From: Paenibacillus durus | GTDB taxonomy: Bacteria > Bacillota > Bacilli > Paenibacillales > Paenibacillaceae | Assembly (NCBI RefSeq): GCF_000756615.1 | Contig: NZ_CP009288.1 | Location: 5,456,001-5,520,000 of the forward strand | Reading direction: 5' to 3' | DNA: 64,000 nucleotides | Shown here: positions 42,650 through 50,592 of the stretch, piece after piece | How the letters are laid out: each line of letters begins with the position of its first letter | Position numbering within the stretch: the first letter of the stretch is position 1 | Translations under genes and position numbers: made by a program | The notes under the pieces: generated by a model | What the model was told of the DNA's origin: nothing | What the model saw: the letters and a program-made list of their open reading frames with translations, nothing else | Database searches by the model: none

Positions 42650-44140
42650 TTATGAAGAAGACTTGGTCAAAGCCTGGAATTGACTGGTCATCCAGGTCTT
42701 CTGGCTGTTCAATTGAGACATCACGACCTCAAGGTTAGCATACTGCCGCTGAAGCTGTTGCTCTTTCATCGCCAAACGGTCATTCATGCTAGTAATTTGA
42801 TCGCTGAGAAAGGATATTTCGGAATCATAGCCTTTGATTTTGGATGTTATAAGTCCATTTACGCTGTCCGTCCATACCTTCAGGTTGTTCGCAAATAAAG
42901 TCCCTAATCCGTCATTGGCGTCGCCTTTAGCTATGCTTCCCGTAAACATTTTGCTTAGCTTGTCCGAGTTTGCCGTCAGTTTTTCCTTGAACTGATCCTT
43001 ATCAAATGTGATGGTACCCGTCATCAGAGCTGCGCTTGTTACGCCTTTATCCACTTCCAACCCCGCGTCAGACAGCAGCTTGAATCCATCGCTGCTGCCA
43101 ACAAGAGTATTCATCCAATCATTCAATTGGGATTGCAAGTCACGGAGCATTGGGTCGCCCATTAAAGTAAGAGACAAGGAACCGTCACTATTTTGTTCGG
43201 ATTTCTTGGTATTATTGCGAATTATAGTTACAATCTCATTGTATCCCTTGACGAATGCATCTACCTTATCGGTGATTTTATCGGCATCCTGACTGACTTT
43301 TACGGCAGAAGAGCCCGTGGCGGTGAGCTGCAATGTAACACCGGGAATCGCATTTTCGACTTTATTCGAAGAGCTTGTAACATCGACTCCATTAATGGTC
43401 ATTGCAGCATCGACGGCTGTCTGTGCTTCTGCATCTGGTTGGTCGTAGCCTAGAGCAGCCTTTAGTGCAGAACTCATAGCGATAACCGGATGAGAATCTG
43501 TGCTTTCTAAAGCTGTAACACTCGCTGCTGTGAGAGAGCCGTCTGCTTCGGTCGCTAATGGATCCATAAAGGAGATTGCATTCTCGGTTCCCGTCTCTTT
43601 GGAAGTAAGAACCAATCTCTTCTCATCAGGACCGGACTGAACGATGGAGGCCGACAAACCTGCTCCAGACTCCCGATTGATGTCTTTGGCAAGGTTGGTC
43701 AGAATTTCATCGACAGTGGCTCCGGTCAATGTAATCTCTTTAACTTCAGTGCTTGAAATTTTAAGTTGAATCTTCTCTCCGGCCAAACCGCTCATAGCCG
43801 TTGAAGCCTTACTTTGATAAACGCTGGCTTTTGCCAGACTTGTAACATTTAGCGAGTAATCGCCTGCCAAAGCAGAATCCCCTGCAGTTACGGTTAACTT
43901 GGTCGTATCGGAGCTAGTGGCATTATTAACAGTAAAAGCGCTGATGTCAGACAAAGAAAATGCCGCATCTTTTAAGGCGCTCACCTTCGTTTTGAGTGTA
44001 TTAAACAACCCTTGATACGCTGTTACATTTTCTTTTTTCGTTTCCAGTTTAGTAATTGGTACTTTCTCCTGATTCATGACGGCCTTAATATAAGCGGCAG
44101 AATCAAAGCCCGAAGCTAATCCTGAAATGCTAACTCCCAT
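42650..44140 (-). CDS. fliD: Flagellar hook-associated protein 2 (filament cap) FliD
   Basis: 496 residues. N-terminal FliD_N region (VSISGLASGFDSAAYIKAVMNQEKVPITKLE) and C-terminal coiled part (SEISFLSDQITSMNDRLAMKEQQLQRQYA) are typical; the middle contains the repeated beta domains. Five FliD molecules cap the filament and fold incoming flagellin. AAAGGATG precedes the ATG. It follows flaG by 21 bp. Confidence 0.94.
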   Translation of the reverse strand: MGVSISGLASGFDSAAYIKAVMNQEKVPITKLETKKENVTAYQGLFNTLKTKVSALKDAAFSLSDISAFTVNNATSSDTTKLTVTAGDSALAGDYSLNVTSLAKASVYQSKASTAMSGLAGEKIQLKISSTEVKEITLTGATVDEILTNLAKDINRESGAGLSASIVQSGPDEKRLVLTSKETGTENAISFMDPLATEADGSLTAASVTALESTDSHPVIAMSSALKAALGYDQPDAEAQTAVDAAMTINGVDVTSSSNKVENAIPGVTLQLTATGSSAVKVSQDADKITDKVDAFVKGYNEIVTIIRNNTKKSEQNSDGSLSLTLMGDPMLRDLQSQLNDWMNTLVGSSDGFKLLSDAGLEVDKGVTSAALMTGTITFDKDQFKEKLTANSDKLSKMFTGSIAKGDANDGLGTLFANNLKVWTDSVNGLITSKIKGYDSEISFLSDQITSMNDRLAMKEQQLQRQYANLEVVMSQLNSQKTWMTSQFQALTKSSS

Positions 44141-44161
44141 ATGGACACATCCTTTCTATTC

Positions 44162-44542
44162 TTAAATTTTCTTATCAAAAAACACGCCCACGAGTTCTTT
44201 CATTTTCATCGACAAGTCAATCAGAAATTCCGGAGGGAGACTGGTTAAGACTTCTTTCGTTTGTGAATCAAGAACCTCTACGTAGAGCTGCCTGGCTTCA
44301 TCATTATATTTGAAATGAAGCTCTTTGCCAGAGCTGGCAATAGATTCATTTAATTTCTTGATCTGCTCCTCAAACTTTGCTTGTTCCTCTTTGGTCTGCT
44401 CATTATAAAAATCAGATCTCTTTTGAATCTCTTCCGATTGGTAGTCGGTCACCGAAGGAATAGGCTGCACACGATGCACAGTTCCAATTCCATTGACTTT
44501 ACTTGGCTGAGTCGAATCCACCCGATTAATATTCATATTCAT
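44162..44542 (-). CDS. flaG: FlaG family protein
   Basis: About 126 residues. The C-terminal half is the FlaG domain (LHFKYNDEARQLYVEVLDSQTKEVLTSLPPEFLIDLSMKM), thought to affect filament length. The N-terminal half is a polar helix. It equals B. subtilis YvyC, which also precedes fliD. The start is uncertain: AGGTGGGG directly touches the ATG at 44542, so the ATG at 44536 may be used instead. Confidence 0.88.
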   Translation of the reverse strand: MNMNINRVDSTQPSKVNGIGTVHRVQPIPSVTDYQSEEIQKRSDFYNEQTKEEQAKFEEQIKKLNESIASSGKELHFKYNDEARQLYVEVLDSQTKEVLTSLPPEFLIDLSMKMKELVGVFFDKKI

Positions 44543-44562
44543 CCCCACCTGCTTCAGAATAA

Positions 44563-44802
44563 TTAGCCTTTATAATTTCTCAGAAGGTTAAGGATTTGCT
44601 CTTGCTGTAAATGTGCCGTCTGTTCCTTAGCCGCCATATTCTCGGCAACAATTTCCTGATACAATTCCTGCCGTAAGACTTGGACTTCTTTCGGTGCCAG
44701 AAAACCCAGCTTGATCTGGTCCCCTTCAATTCCCAGAATTTGAACCTGAATATTGCTGCCAATCATCACGGATTCACCGATTTTACGTCTCAGCACCAAC
44801 AT
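44563..44802 (-). CDS. csrA: Carbon storage regulator CsrA
   Basis: 79 residues beginning MLVLRRKIGESVMIGSNIQVQILGI, with Arg near position 44 in the RNA-binding edge (PKEVQVLRQE). The homodimer binds GGA motifs in RNA hairpins. The hag leader in this window carries such sites, so its main target is probably flagellin translation. It overlaps fliW by 20 bp and has AGGAGG before the ATG. The C-terminal extension of about 15 residues is normal for the FliW-controlled type. Confidence 0.96.
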   Translation of the reverse strand: MLVLRRKIGESVMIGSNIQVQILGIEGDQIKLGFLAPKEVQVLRQELYQEIVAENMAAKEQTAHLQQEQILNLLRNYKG

Positions 44803-45229
44803 TAAGTCGTCCTCCTTCCGTCTTTAAAGGGTAACGGATCGGAAGTTCCTGATCTTTGATAATGTACTGGCATCCTTTAAGAGAATACGGAGACAACAGC
44901 ACGGGAGCCATCAAGTTAACGAACAGCTCTTCTTGTTGAATATTGACCACAACCATGACTCCGACATCTTCAGGAGAATTCAAGGCCAATATTTCTGTTA
45001 TCTCATCAGAAATTTGAAAGCTGTAATCCAGGACCGCCTCATGGGCGGGTAGCAATACAAAGCTAACTTCCTCTTCGAGGGCATGCAGTATGAAGAAAGG
45101 GGTTCCTTCCATCGGAAATAGCGCATAATGAAAGATATCAGAAACTCCCAAGATGCCCGCTTCGAATTCATAAATTTGATTCTCATTCAAGTTCAGAACG
45201 CCATAAGCCTTACTCTGAATCTGCCTCAT
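44783..45229 (-). CDS. fliW: Flagellar assembly factor FliW
   Basis: 148 residues of the FliW family (YEFEAGILGVSDIFHYALFPM; ILALNSPEDVGVMVVVNI). FliW binds CsrA and flagellin in turn: free flagellin takes up FliW, releasing CsrA to block hag translation. It overlaps the gene before it by 4 bp (ATGA) and csrA after it by 20 bp, so the two antagonists are made together. Confidence 0.95.
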   Translation of the reverse strand: MRQIQSKAYGVLNLNENQIYEFEAGILGVSDIFHYALFPMEGTPFFILHALEEEVSFVLLPAHEAVLDYSFQISDEITEILALNSPEDVGVMVVVNIQQEELFVNLMAPVLLSPYSLKGCQYIIKDQELPIRYPLKTEGGRLNVGAET

Positions 45230-45621
45230 CGGGGAAGGGCTCCTCTCGGATCAACGTGAATTTCCGGCGGATAGATGCGGAAGTCGATATATACGCCTTG
45301 ATGCGGCAAGGCTTCAACCGTAATCTCTTTCTGTCCGTTCCGCATATACCGAGTGTGAGCAATAGCGCCGAACACATTCTTCTCGCCGGCAGCCAAGTTC
45401 GCCATACGGTCTCCTTCCTGAGCTTTAATGGCTATGTTCTCCAAGCCTTGACTTCGGGCTTCCTGCTCCAGATCTCTCATCAGCGACTGGGGGCGTTTAA
45501 GCTCAAGATCGTTGAATACGCTGGTCCAATCGGTAAAGAGCTCGGCCGGACGAAGACGGACGGTGAGCTTGGCCGGAATGTATTTCCCCCAAGTACTTGA
45601 ATCGATTCCGGTTGGCCTCAT
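45226..45621 (-). CDS. YviE-like DUF6470 family protein, short form
   Basis: 131 residues from the ATG at 45621, which follows GGAGGTGAGAGGC. It aligns by eye with the C-terminal two thirds of B. subtilis YviE (DUF6470), including the end EALPHQGVYIDFRIYPPEI. The N-terminal part of YviE, roughly 50 residues, has no counterpart: only 40 bp separate this start from the flgL stop. The position between flgL and fliW is the same as in B. subtilis. Function unknown. Confidence 0.8.
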   Translation of the reverse strand: MRPTGIDSSTWGKYIPAKLTVRLRPAELFTDWTSVFNDLELKRPQSLMRDLEQEARSQGLENIAIKAQEGDRMANLAAGEKNVFGAIAHTRYMRNGQKEITVEALPHQGVYIDFRIYPPEIHVDPRGALPR

Positions 45622-45660
45622 GCCTCTCACCTCCATTTTGATTCGGCACGAATCAGGACG

Positions 45661-46548
45661 TTATCTTAAAAAATCAAGCAAAGACGTCTGCATAATTCTC
45701 GCACCGGTTGATAGCGCCGACTGGAGAACGACTTCTTTCATCTTCAAGTCGGTAATAGCCGTCGGCACATCGACATCAGCCACATTCGCCCGCATTTCTT
45801 TCAAATTCGCCTGCTCACTCGTAATCCGATTCTCCATCAATTCGAAGCGGTTCATGCGCGCCCCGATTTCCGCCCAACCAAGTGAGAAGCGGTCGGCGCT
45901 ATCGTCGATCTTATCCAAACTGGCGCTAATACCGGCTGAATTGTTAGCGTCCAGCGCCGCAGACAAATCATCCAGTACTTTAAACGCGTTATCCGTCCCC
46001 GCTTGACCAAATATTTCTTCTCCCGTAATGCTTACCGGTACTTTGACCGAGGGGCTGACATACAGATAGAACAAGCCGGAGTCGGTTGGTTCTGCTGCTG
46101 CATTAGCTATCGTATAAGGAGCCTGATCCGTTTTCTGGCCGTTAAACAGAAATCGTCCATTGTACGTGCTGTTCCCGATAGTCACAAGCTGTTCTTTAAG
46201 CTGCTTAATCTCCAAAGATATGACCTTTCGCTGCTCAGTATCATAAGTTCCGTTCGCTGCCTGAAGCGTAAGCGTACGGGCGCGCTTCATAACGTCGGAA
46301 GCCTGCTGCAGAAGAGAGTCCATTGTTTTCAGGATTTCCGTTCCGGTCTGGGCGTTGTTCAAAAACTCGTCACTCCGGTCAAGGTCGGTGTCGTACCGCA
46401 TTTGGTAACCGACTCCAATCGGATCGTCGCTGGGCCTCGTGATCCTCTGTCCCGTTGCCAATTGGTTCTGGCCCTGAGTCATACTCTCGTTAATGTTCCG
46501 CAAATTACGCAAAAGCTGCATATTTTGCATGGACCCTGTTACGCGCAT
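45661..46548 (-). CDS. flgL: Flagellar hook-associated protein 3 FlgL
   Basis: 295 residues with flagellin-like ends: LLRNLRNINESMTQGQNQLATGQRITRPSDDPIG at the N-terminus and VADVDVPTAITDLKMKEVVLQSALSTGARIMQTSLLDFLR at the C-terminus. FlgL forms the filament-side ring of the hook-filament junction. GGAGGATACAGAT precedes the ATG; 18 bp after flgK. Confidence 0.94.
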   Translation of the reverse strand: MRVTGSMQNMQLLRNLRNINESMTQGQNQLATGQRITRPSDDPIGVGYQMRYDTDLDRSDEFLNNAQTGTEILKTMDSLLQQASDVMKRARTLTLQAANGTYDTEQRKVISLEIKQLKEQLVTIGNSTYNGRFLFNGQKTDQAPYTIANAAAEPTDSGLFYLYVSPSVKVPVSITGEEIFGQAGTDNAFKVLDDLSAALDANNSAGISASLDKIDDSADRFSLGWAEIGARMNRFELMENRITSEQANLKEMRANVADVDVPTAITDLKMKEVVLQSALSTGARIMQTSLLDFLR

Positions 46549-46566
46549 ATCTGTATCCTCCTAATC

Positions 46567-48141
46567 CTAGCGTCCTACGATCCCCATACTATTAATGACC
46601 TTGTCGAGCATTTCGTCCACCGACGTCATAACACGCGCGGAGGCGTTGTAAGCTTGCTGAAACCGAATCATATCCGATAATTCTTCATCCATTGATACGC
46701 CGCTTACAGACTGGCGCTGCATCTGCAGGGCGGTTGTCAAACTCGTTTCATTCTCGAAATTCCGTTCAATGTTCTGTGCGCGAAGTCCGAGATCCGCTGT
46801 GAGGGCCCGAAAGAAATCATCCGTCGTCCCCTGAGACAATGAAGTGAGGTTGGCCGGGAATTGGAAGACAGCATCCCGAAGACCGACAAGTGCGATTGCG
46901 ACATCACTGTTTCCCCGGATCGTCTTGTTGACGCCGCCAACCGTTTCATACTTGGAGGACGCTGCGATTTTGTCCGTATTATTGGCAATCTCAGGATTCA
47001 CCGCAATGTTGTCGATCGTGAAAGGTCCGCCGCCTGGGGATACGAAGAAGGGGATTCCGGCTGTAGCTGGATCGGACAGAGTATAACCCAGTTCATGCAA
47101 TCCGTTAAACCCGTCTACCTCAACGGTCATCGGCGAAGTGATCCTGGAGCCTGCCGGAATTGTAGTTCCTGCAAGAATTGTCGCTCCACCTTCCAGGGTT
47201 ACGTCATTAAGCGCAGTCATATCAGCCGGCGTGACATACCCGTTGTCAAGTGTGACTTGGACCTGTCCGGTAACGAGCGTCTGAATCATTCCGTTTAATT
47301 GGTTGCGGATTGTATCTGCTTCCTGAAGCGATCTGACATATCCATTCAGTTGCCCTGCCGTAGCGGTCTGGGCATTGGCGGCAGTCAGAGCGGTTGTATC
47401 GGCGCCGTTCACGACATTAACGCCGGCAGACGTAATACTAACCATCCCTTCGGTATCCTCCACTACTTGAACATCAACAATACTTGACAATTTGTCGATT
47501 AACAAATCCCGCTGGTCACGGTAATCGTTAGCATGGTCGCCAAAGCTTTCGTTGTCCCGTATAATCGTGTTCAGCTGGGCAATATTGTTGATCAAATCGT
47601 TCGCCTCTATGATCTTCTTATCAATATTGGCGTCCGTATCTGTAGTCACGTTTGTAAGGGATTCGCTGATATGCTTAAGGGTGTCGGTGAAATTCTGCGC
47701 CGTTCCGACTACTGCAACGCGGGCGCTCAGGAGAGAAGGGTCACGGTTGAGTGTTTCCCAAGAGTTCCAGAAGTCGTCCATGACACTGCTAAGGCCGGTG
47801 TCCGAGGGCTCATTAACGATATTCTGGATAGCGGTCATGGCCGTATTCATTACGTCGTAAGAACCGAGTGTCTGATTCTCCCTTCGATATTGAAGATCCA
47901 GATAGCTGTCTCTTACCCTTGTGATGCTGTCATACTGGACGCCCGTCCCCAATTGTCCAGGGGCCTGGCTCTTCGTCATACCCATCTGCCAAATGGGTCT
48001 CGAAGCCGAGATATTAACTCTTTGGCGGGTGTACCCTTCCGTATTGGCATTTGAGATATTATGACCCATCGTCTGCATGCTTGCTGTGTTAACTAGCAGT
48101 GCTCTTTTACTGGTCTCCAGACCATGGAATGTAGATGTCAT
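46567..48141 (-). CDS. flgK: Flagellar hook-associated protein 1 FlgK
   Basis: 524 residues. N-terminal signature STFHGLETSKRALLVNTASMQTMGHNISNANTEGYTRQRV and C-terminal MDEELSDMIRFQQAYNASARVMTSVDEMLDKVIN are the conserved FlgK ends that sit in the junction; the central region is variable. FlgK is the hook-side junction protein, chaperoned by the FlgN encoded just before it. Confidence 0.95.
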   Translation of the reverse strand: MTSTFHGLETSKRALLVNTASMQTMGHNISNANTEGYTRQRVNISASRPIWQMGMTKSQAPGQLGTGVQYDSITRVRDSYLDLQYRRENQTLGSYDVMNTAMTAIQNIVNEPSDTGLSSVMDDFWNSWETLNRDPSLLSARVAVVGTAQNFTDTLKHISESLTNVTTDTDANIDKKIIEANDLINNIAQLNTIIRDNESFGDHANDYRDQRDLLIDKLSSIVDVQVVEDTEGMVSITSAGVNVVNGADTTALTAANAQTATAGQLNGYVRSLQEADTIRNQLNGMIQTLVTGQVQVTLDNGYVTPADMTALNDVTLEGGATILAGTTIPAGSRITSPMTVEVDGFNGLHELGYTLSDPATAGIPFFVSPGGGPFTIDNIAVNPEIANNTDKIAASSKYETVGGVNKTIRGNSDVAIALVGLRDAVFQFPANLTSLSQGTTDDFFRALTADLGLRAQNIERNFENETSLTTALQMQRQSVSGVSMDEELSDMIRFQQAYNASARVMTSVDEMLDKVINSMGIVGR

Positions 48142-48183
48142 GAGATAAACAACTCCTTTATGGGTCTAGCTCTATCTATATCA

Positions 48184-48684
48184 TTAAGCTCTGGCATCAA
48201 AGATACCGTTGCGTTTAGGAGTCCGAACGGTTTGGGACTGATCCGGCCGGGTATAGGTTGATTCTTCCTCCCCGATTAGAAGATTGAGGGAGAAGTCAAT
48301 AAAAGATAGGGACTGGGAAACCAGATTCTGATTCAAATCATTTGCGCGCTTAAGCTCCCTCAAGGTGCTAACCAGCATCTTCTGCGCGTTCAGAAGACGA
48401 GCCTTCTCTTCGGGTTCGAATACAAGCCGTGAAATTTCCGATATGGTAAGGTCTAAGTGAGATTTGATCCCTTTCTCCCGCATAAACGCATGTGCCATTT
48501 CCTGCCGAACCGCTTCCTGCTTATTAATCGCTTTAAGAAGTACGGATTCTCCCATAGTCGTACGCGTCAGTTCATCGAAGTCGTTGCTTAGAATCGCCTG
48601 CTTTTTATGCTCGGAAAGCTGAAGAAGCTTCTCACCGAGCTCATTTAATGATTCCAAAGAGTCAATCAAGTTCTGTAGGGCCAT
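48184..48684 (-). CDS. flgN: FlgN-family export chaperone (YvyG-like)
   Basis: About 166 residues, nearly all helical and coiled, of the FlgN family (LIDSLESLNELGEKLLQLSEHKKQAILSNDFDEL). It protects FlgK and FlgL before export. I take the ATG at 48684 with AGAGG 9 bp upstream; a GTG two codons earlier is close to the site. It lies 12 bp after flgM and 42 bp before flgK. Confidence 0.88.
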   Translation of the reverse strand: MALQNLIDSLESLNELGEKLLQLSEHKKQAILSNDFDELTRTTMGESVLLKAINKQEAVRQEMAHAFMREKGIKSHLDLTISEISRLVFEPEEKARLLNAQKMLVSTLRELKRANDLNQNLVSQSLSFIDFSLNLLIGEEESTYTRPDQSQTVRTPKRNGIFDARA

Positions 48685-48696
48685 TGTCACTATCCT

Positions 48697-48978
48697 CTAG
48701 TCTTGTGAAGACTTCTTGAAATATGGAAGCAATTTCTCGGCAAGATCCCGGGCCTCTACATGATAAGTGCCGGAAGATACGCGGTTCTTCAGGTCCTCAA
48801 TCTTCTGCGCCCGTTCCGCATTGCTCGTCTGCTGAGCGCGCAGCATCTCAAGAGCTTCTGTGGATATGGAGACTTCATCTTTCTTCCGTGCTTTCCTTAC
48901 GTTATCAATCGTGCCCGACTCTACAGCTTTCTGATAAGAATTTATCCCGTTAATTCTGCCGGTATCGTTGATTTTCAT
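48697..48978 (-). CDS. flgM: Anti-SigD factor FlgM
   Basis: 93 residues from the ATG at 48978 (MKINDTGRINGINSYQKA). The C-terminal half (KKDEVSISTEALEMLRAQ, RAQKIEDLKNRVSSGTYHVEARDLAEKLLPYF) is the conserved SigD-binding part. FlgM holds SigD inactive until the hook is complete. It begins the SigD-read section of the operon. GGTGG lies 11 bp upstream; an earlier GTG at 48993 sits on the ribosome site. Confidence 0.93.
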   Translation of the reverse strand: MKINDTGRINGINSYQKAVESGTIDNVRKARKKDEVSISTEALEMLRAQQTSNAERAQKIEDLKNRVSSGTYHVEARDLAEKLLPYFKKSSQD

Positions 48979-49008
48979 AAATATCAGTTCCACCTTCCTT
49001 GCATAAAA

Positions 49009-49042
49009 TAAAAAAACCGATAACCTTTAATAAGTTTATCGG
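49009..49042 (-). terminator. Terminator of yvyF whose left arm is a SigD -10
   Basis: CCGATAA, 12-base loop, TTATCGG, then T7 on the minus strand, 45 bp past the yvyF stop. The left arm (49042-49036) coincides with the -10 of the flgM promoter. Confidence 0.82.
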
Positions 49043-49063
49043 GCAGGGTTGAAACATTCTTTA
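49036..49063 (-). promoter_or_regulatory. SigD promoter of the flgM operon
   Basis: TAAA (49063-49060), 16 bp, CCCGATAA (49043-49036), close to the SigD consensus. The expected start lies about 7 bp downstream, in the loop of the terminator, so SigD transcripts would lack the left arm and pass through freely. Confidence 0.75.
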
Positions 49064-49089
49064 TAGCTGTAAAATTATATTTTGAAAGC

Positions 49090-49500
49090 TTATATATTCC
49101 GGTGCTTTTCTACAGCCTGATATGCACCCCTCGGTTTCTTAGCGGAAGGGTCATCTGCTTTGCTCTTCTGGGAAGAATTCATTAAATCCTTCGTTAGCCG
49201 GCTCCGGCAGCTATCGCACATATGACCCTCGCGGATCAACGTACCGCATACTTCGCATGGATACATCATATTCGGTGCATTGGCGATAGAGATTCGCCCT
49301 TCCTTAATGAAACGGGTGATTTCCTTAATAGATACCTCTGTAGCATCAGACAGTTCCTGAATGTCGGCTTCTTTATTTTCCCGAAGATACTTCGCACAAG
49401 CCTCATACTGATGCTCCAGTTCTTTAATACAAGGCTGACACAGCTCCATGACATTCTTGACATACAGCCGGCCGCACCGAGGACAATTGTCGAGATTCAT
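49090..49500 (-). CDS. yvyF: YvyF-like flagellar-operon zinc protein (TIGR03826 family)
   Basis: 136 residues. An N-terminal zinc knuckle (NCPRCGRLYVKNVMELCQPC), a central winged-helix-like part (IQELSDATEVSIKEITRFIKEGRI) and a C-terminal second zinc pair set (YPCEVCGTLIREGHMCDSC) are all present. It lies between comFC and flgM as in B. subtilis. A link with regulation of motility has been proposed for the family, but no mechanism is known. Confidence 0.9.
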   Translation of the reverse strand: MNLDNCPRCGRLYVKNVMELCQPCIKELEHQYEACAKYLRENKEADIQELSDATEVSIKEITRFIKEGRISIANAPNMMYPCEVCGTLIREGHMCDSCRSRLTKDLMNSSQKSKADDPSAKKPRGAYQAVEKHRNI

Positions 49501-49713
49501 AATAGGTGCCGCCCCTTTCCTACATTATGCACCGTAAAATAATTCCTATACACCTTAGATTACATGATTTGGTGAAATTAGTCCATCATCTTCATGTATG
49601 ACTTCACGTTGTACTGCAGCGTTTGGCCAATATTATGCCATAAAATGAAGTTGAAATGGTACTGATCTCGATCCGCGAGCTGTCTGAGATTGCGCGAATC
49701 GCTTGAATTTCCG

Positions 49714-50592
49714 TTAAGAGCGCGCCCAGGTCAAGCTGTATATTTCAACGGGGTGCCCGCTCTCCTCCGTCACTTGACGTATAACTTCGGCACATGCGCG
49801 TATTGTGCTGCCTGTCGTATAAATATCATCCACAATGATGATACGAAACGGACGGAAAGCGGAGGTTCTTCGGTTGCTGCCAAAAATAAGACGGGAGGGA
49901 GAAAATAGGAGGGTGGAAACTCCCTTCTCTAGCCGTTCCGGCGGCTGCAGCAGATGCTTGAGAGCCCTCCTCACGTCAGGGTTGACCCCAAAGGCTTCTT
50001 TCATGGAAATCAGCCGTTCCGCTCTCCCCTTAAAACTCTGCTTGTCGGTATGGTGCGCGCGGACAAGCAGCTCCATAACAGGGATTTTGCGGCGAGCCGA
50101 TATGTACTGGGCCAGTCTTTCCGCCTGATTGAAGCCGCGTTCGGCGAGCCGGAGACCGCTGACAGGAACGGGTACAAGCAGATCCGCATTCCACTCAAGC
50201 TTCGCTTCCGCCTCGATTTCCGCCTTAAGCATACTATAGGCGCTGTCCAGCATCCGCGAAAGCGGCTCGGCATACTTTTCATTACCACGATATTTATACT
50301 GGCTCAGCCATTGACGCATCGCGTTGCTGTAGGCAACCGCGCTTCGGTTGCGGATAAGGGAAGAAGCGTCCGCTCTGCGGGCGCAGTCCGGACAGCCCAC
50401 ATGGCGGCCGCACTTCCGGCAGCGGAGCTTGCGTATCCAGGGAACGGTTCGCGCGCACGCTTCGCAGATTCCAGGAAGCATGGTTGAAAGGTGTCCTAAA
50501 CGTCCACATGATAAACATTGTTCTTGTCTAGGGGCCAGCAGGGAATGGACGGCGCGCAGCCAACGGCTAATATTTACTGGAAATCCCGCCAT
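49714..50592 (-). CDS. comFC: ComF family phosphoribosyltransferase-like protein ComFC
   Basis: 292 residues. N-terminal zinc-binding cysteines (CLSCGRLG, CEAC, CRKCGRHVGCPDCARR) are followed by a type I phosphoribosyltransferase-like fold with the PRPP loop RIIIVDDIYTTGSTIRAC near 257-270 and the end VEIYSLTWARS. It is needed for DNA uptake or its processing in transformation, and partners with ComFA. It starts directly at the comFA stop with GGAGG inside comFA. A stretch of about 30 residues (215-250) before the PRPP loop is longer than in B. subtilis ComFC. It is followed by 213 bp without a supported gene. Confidence 0.92.
   Translation of the reverse strand: MAGFPVNISRWLRAVHSLLAPRQEQCLSCGRLGHLSTMLPGICEACARTVPWIRKLRCRKCGRHVGCPDCARRADASSLIRNRSAVAYSNAMRQWLSQYKYRGNEKYAEPLSRMLDSAYSMLKAEIEAEAKLEWNADLLVPVPVSGLRLAERGFNQAERLAQYISARRKIPVMELLVRAHHTDKQSFKGRAERLISMKEAFGVNPDVRRALKHLLQPPERLEKGVSTLLFSPSRLIFGSNRRTSAFRPFRIIIVDDIYTTGSTIRACAEVIRQVTEESGHPVEIYSLTWARS

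Noticed and set aside
49578..49737. About 50 codons open on the minus strand after comFC, ending QYNVKSYMKMMD
   Set aside because: The stretch looks mildly protein-like, but has no start codon until the last few residues and begins inside comFC in another frame. It could be a relic; I cannot support it as a gene.
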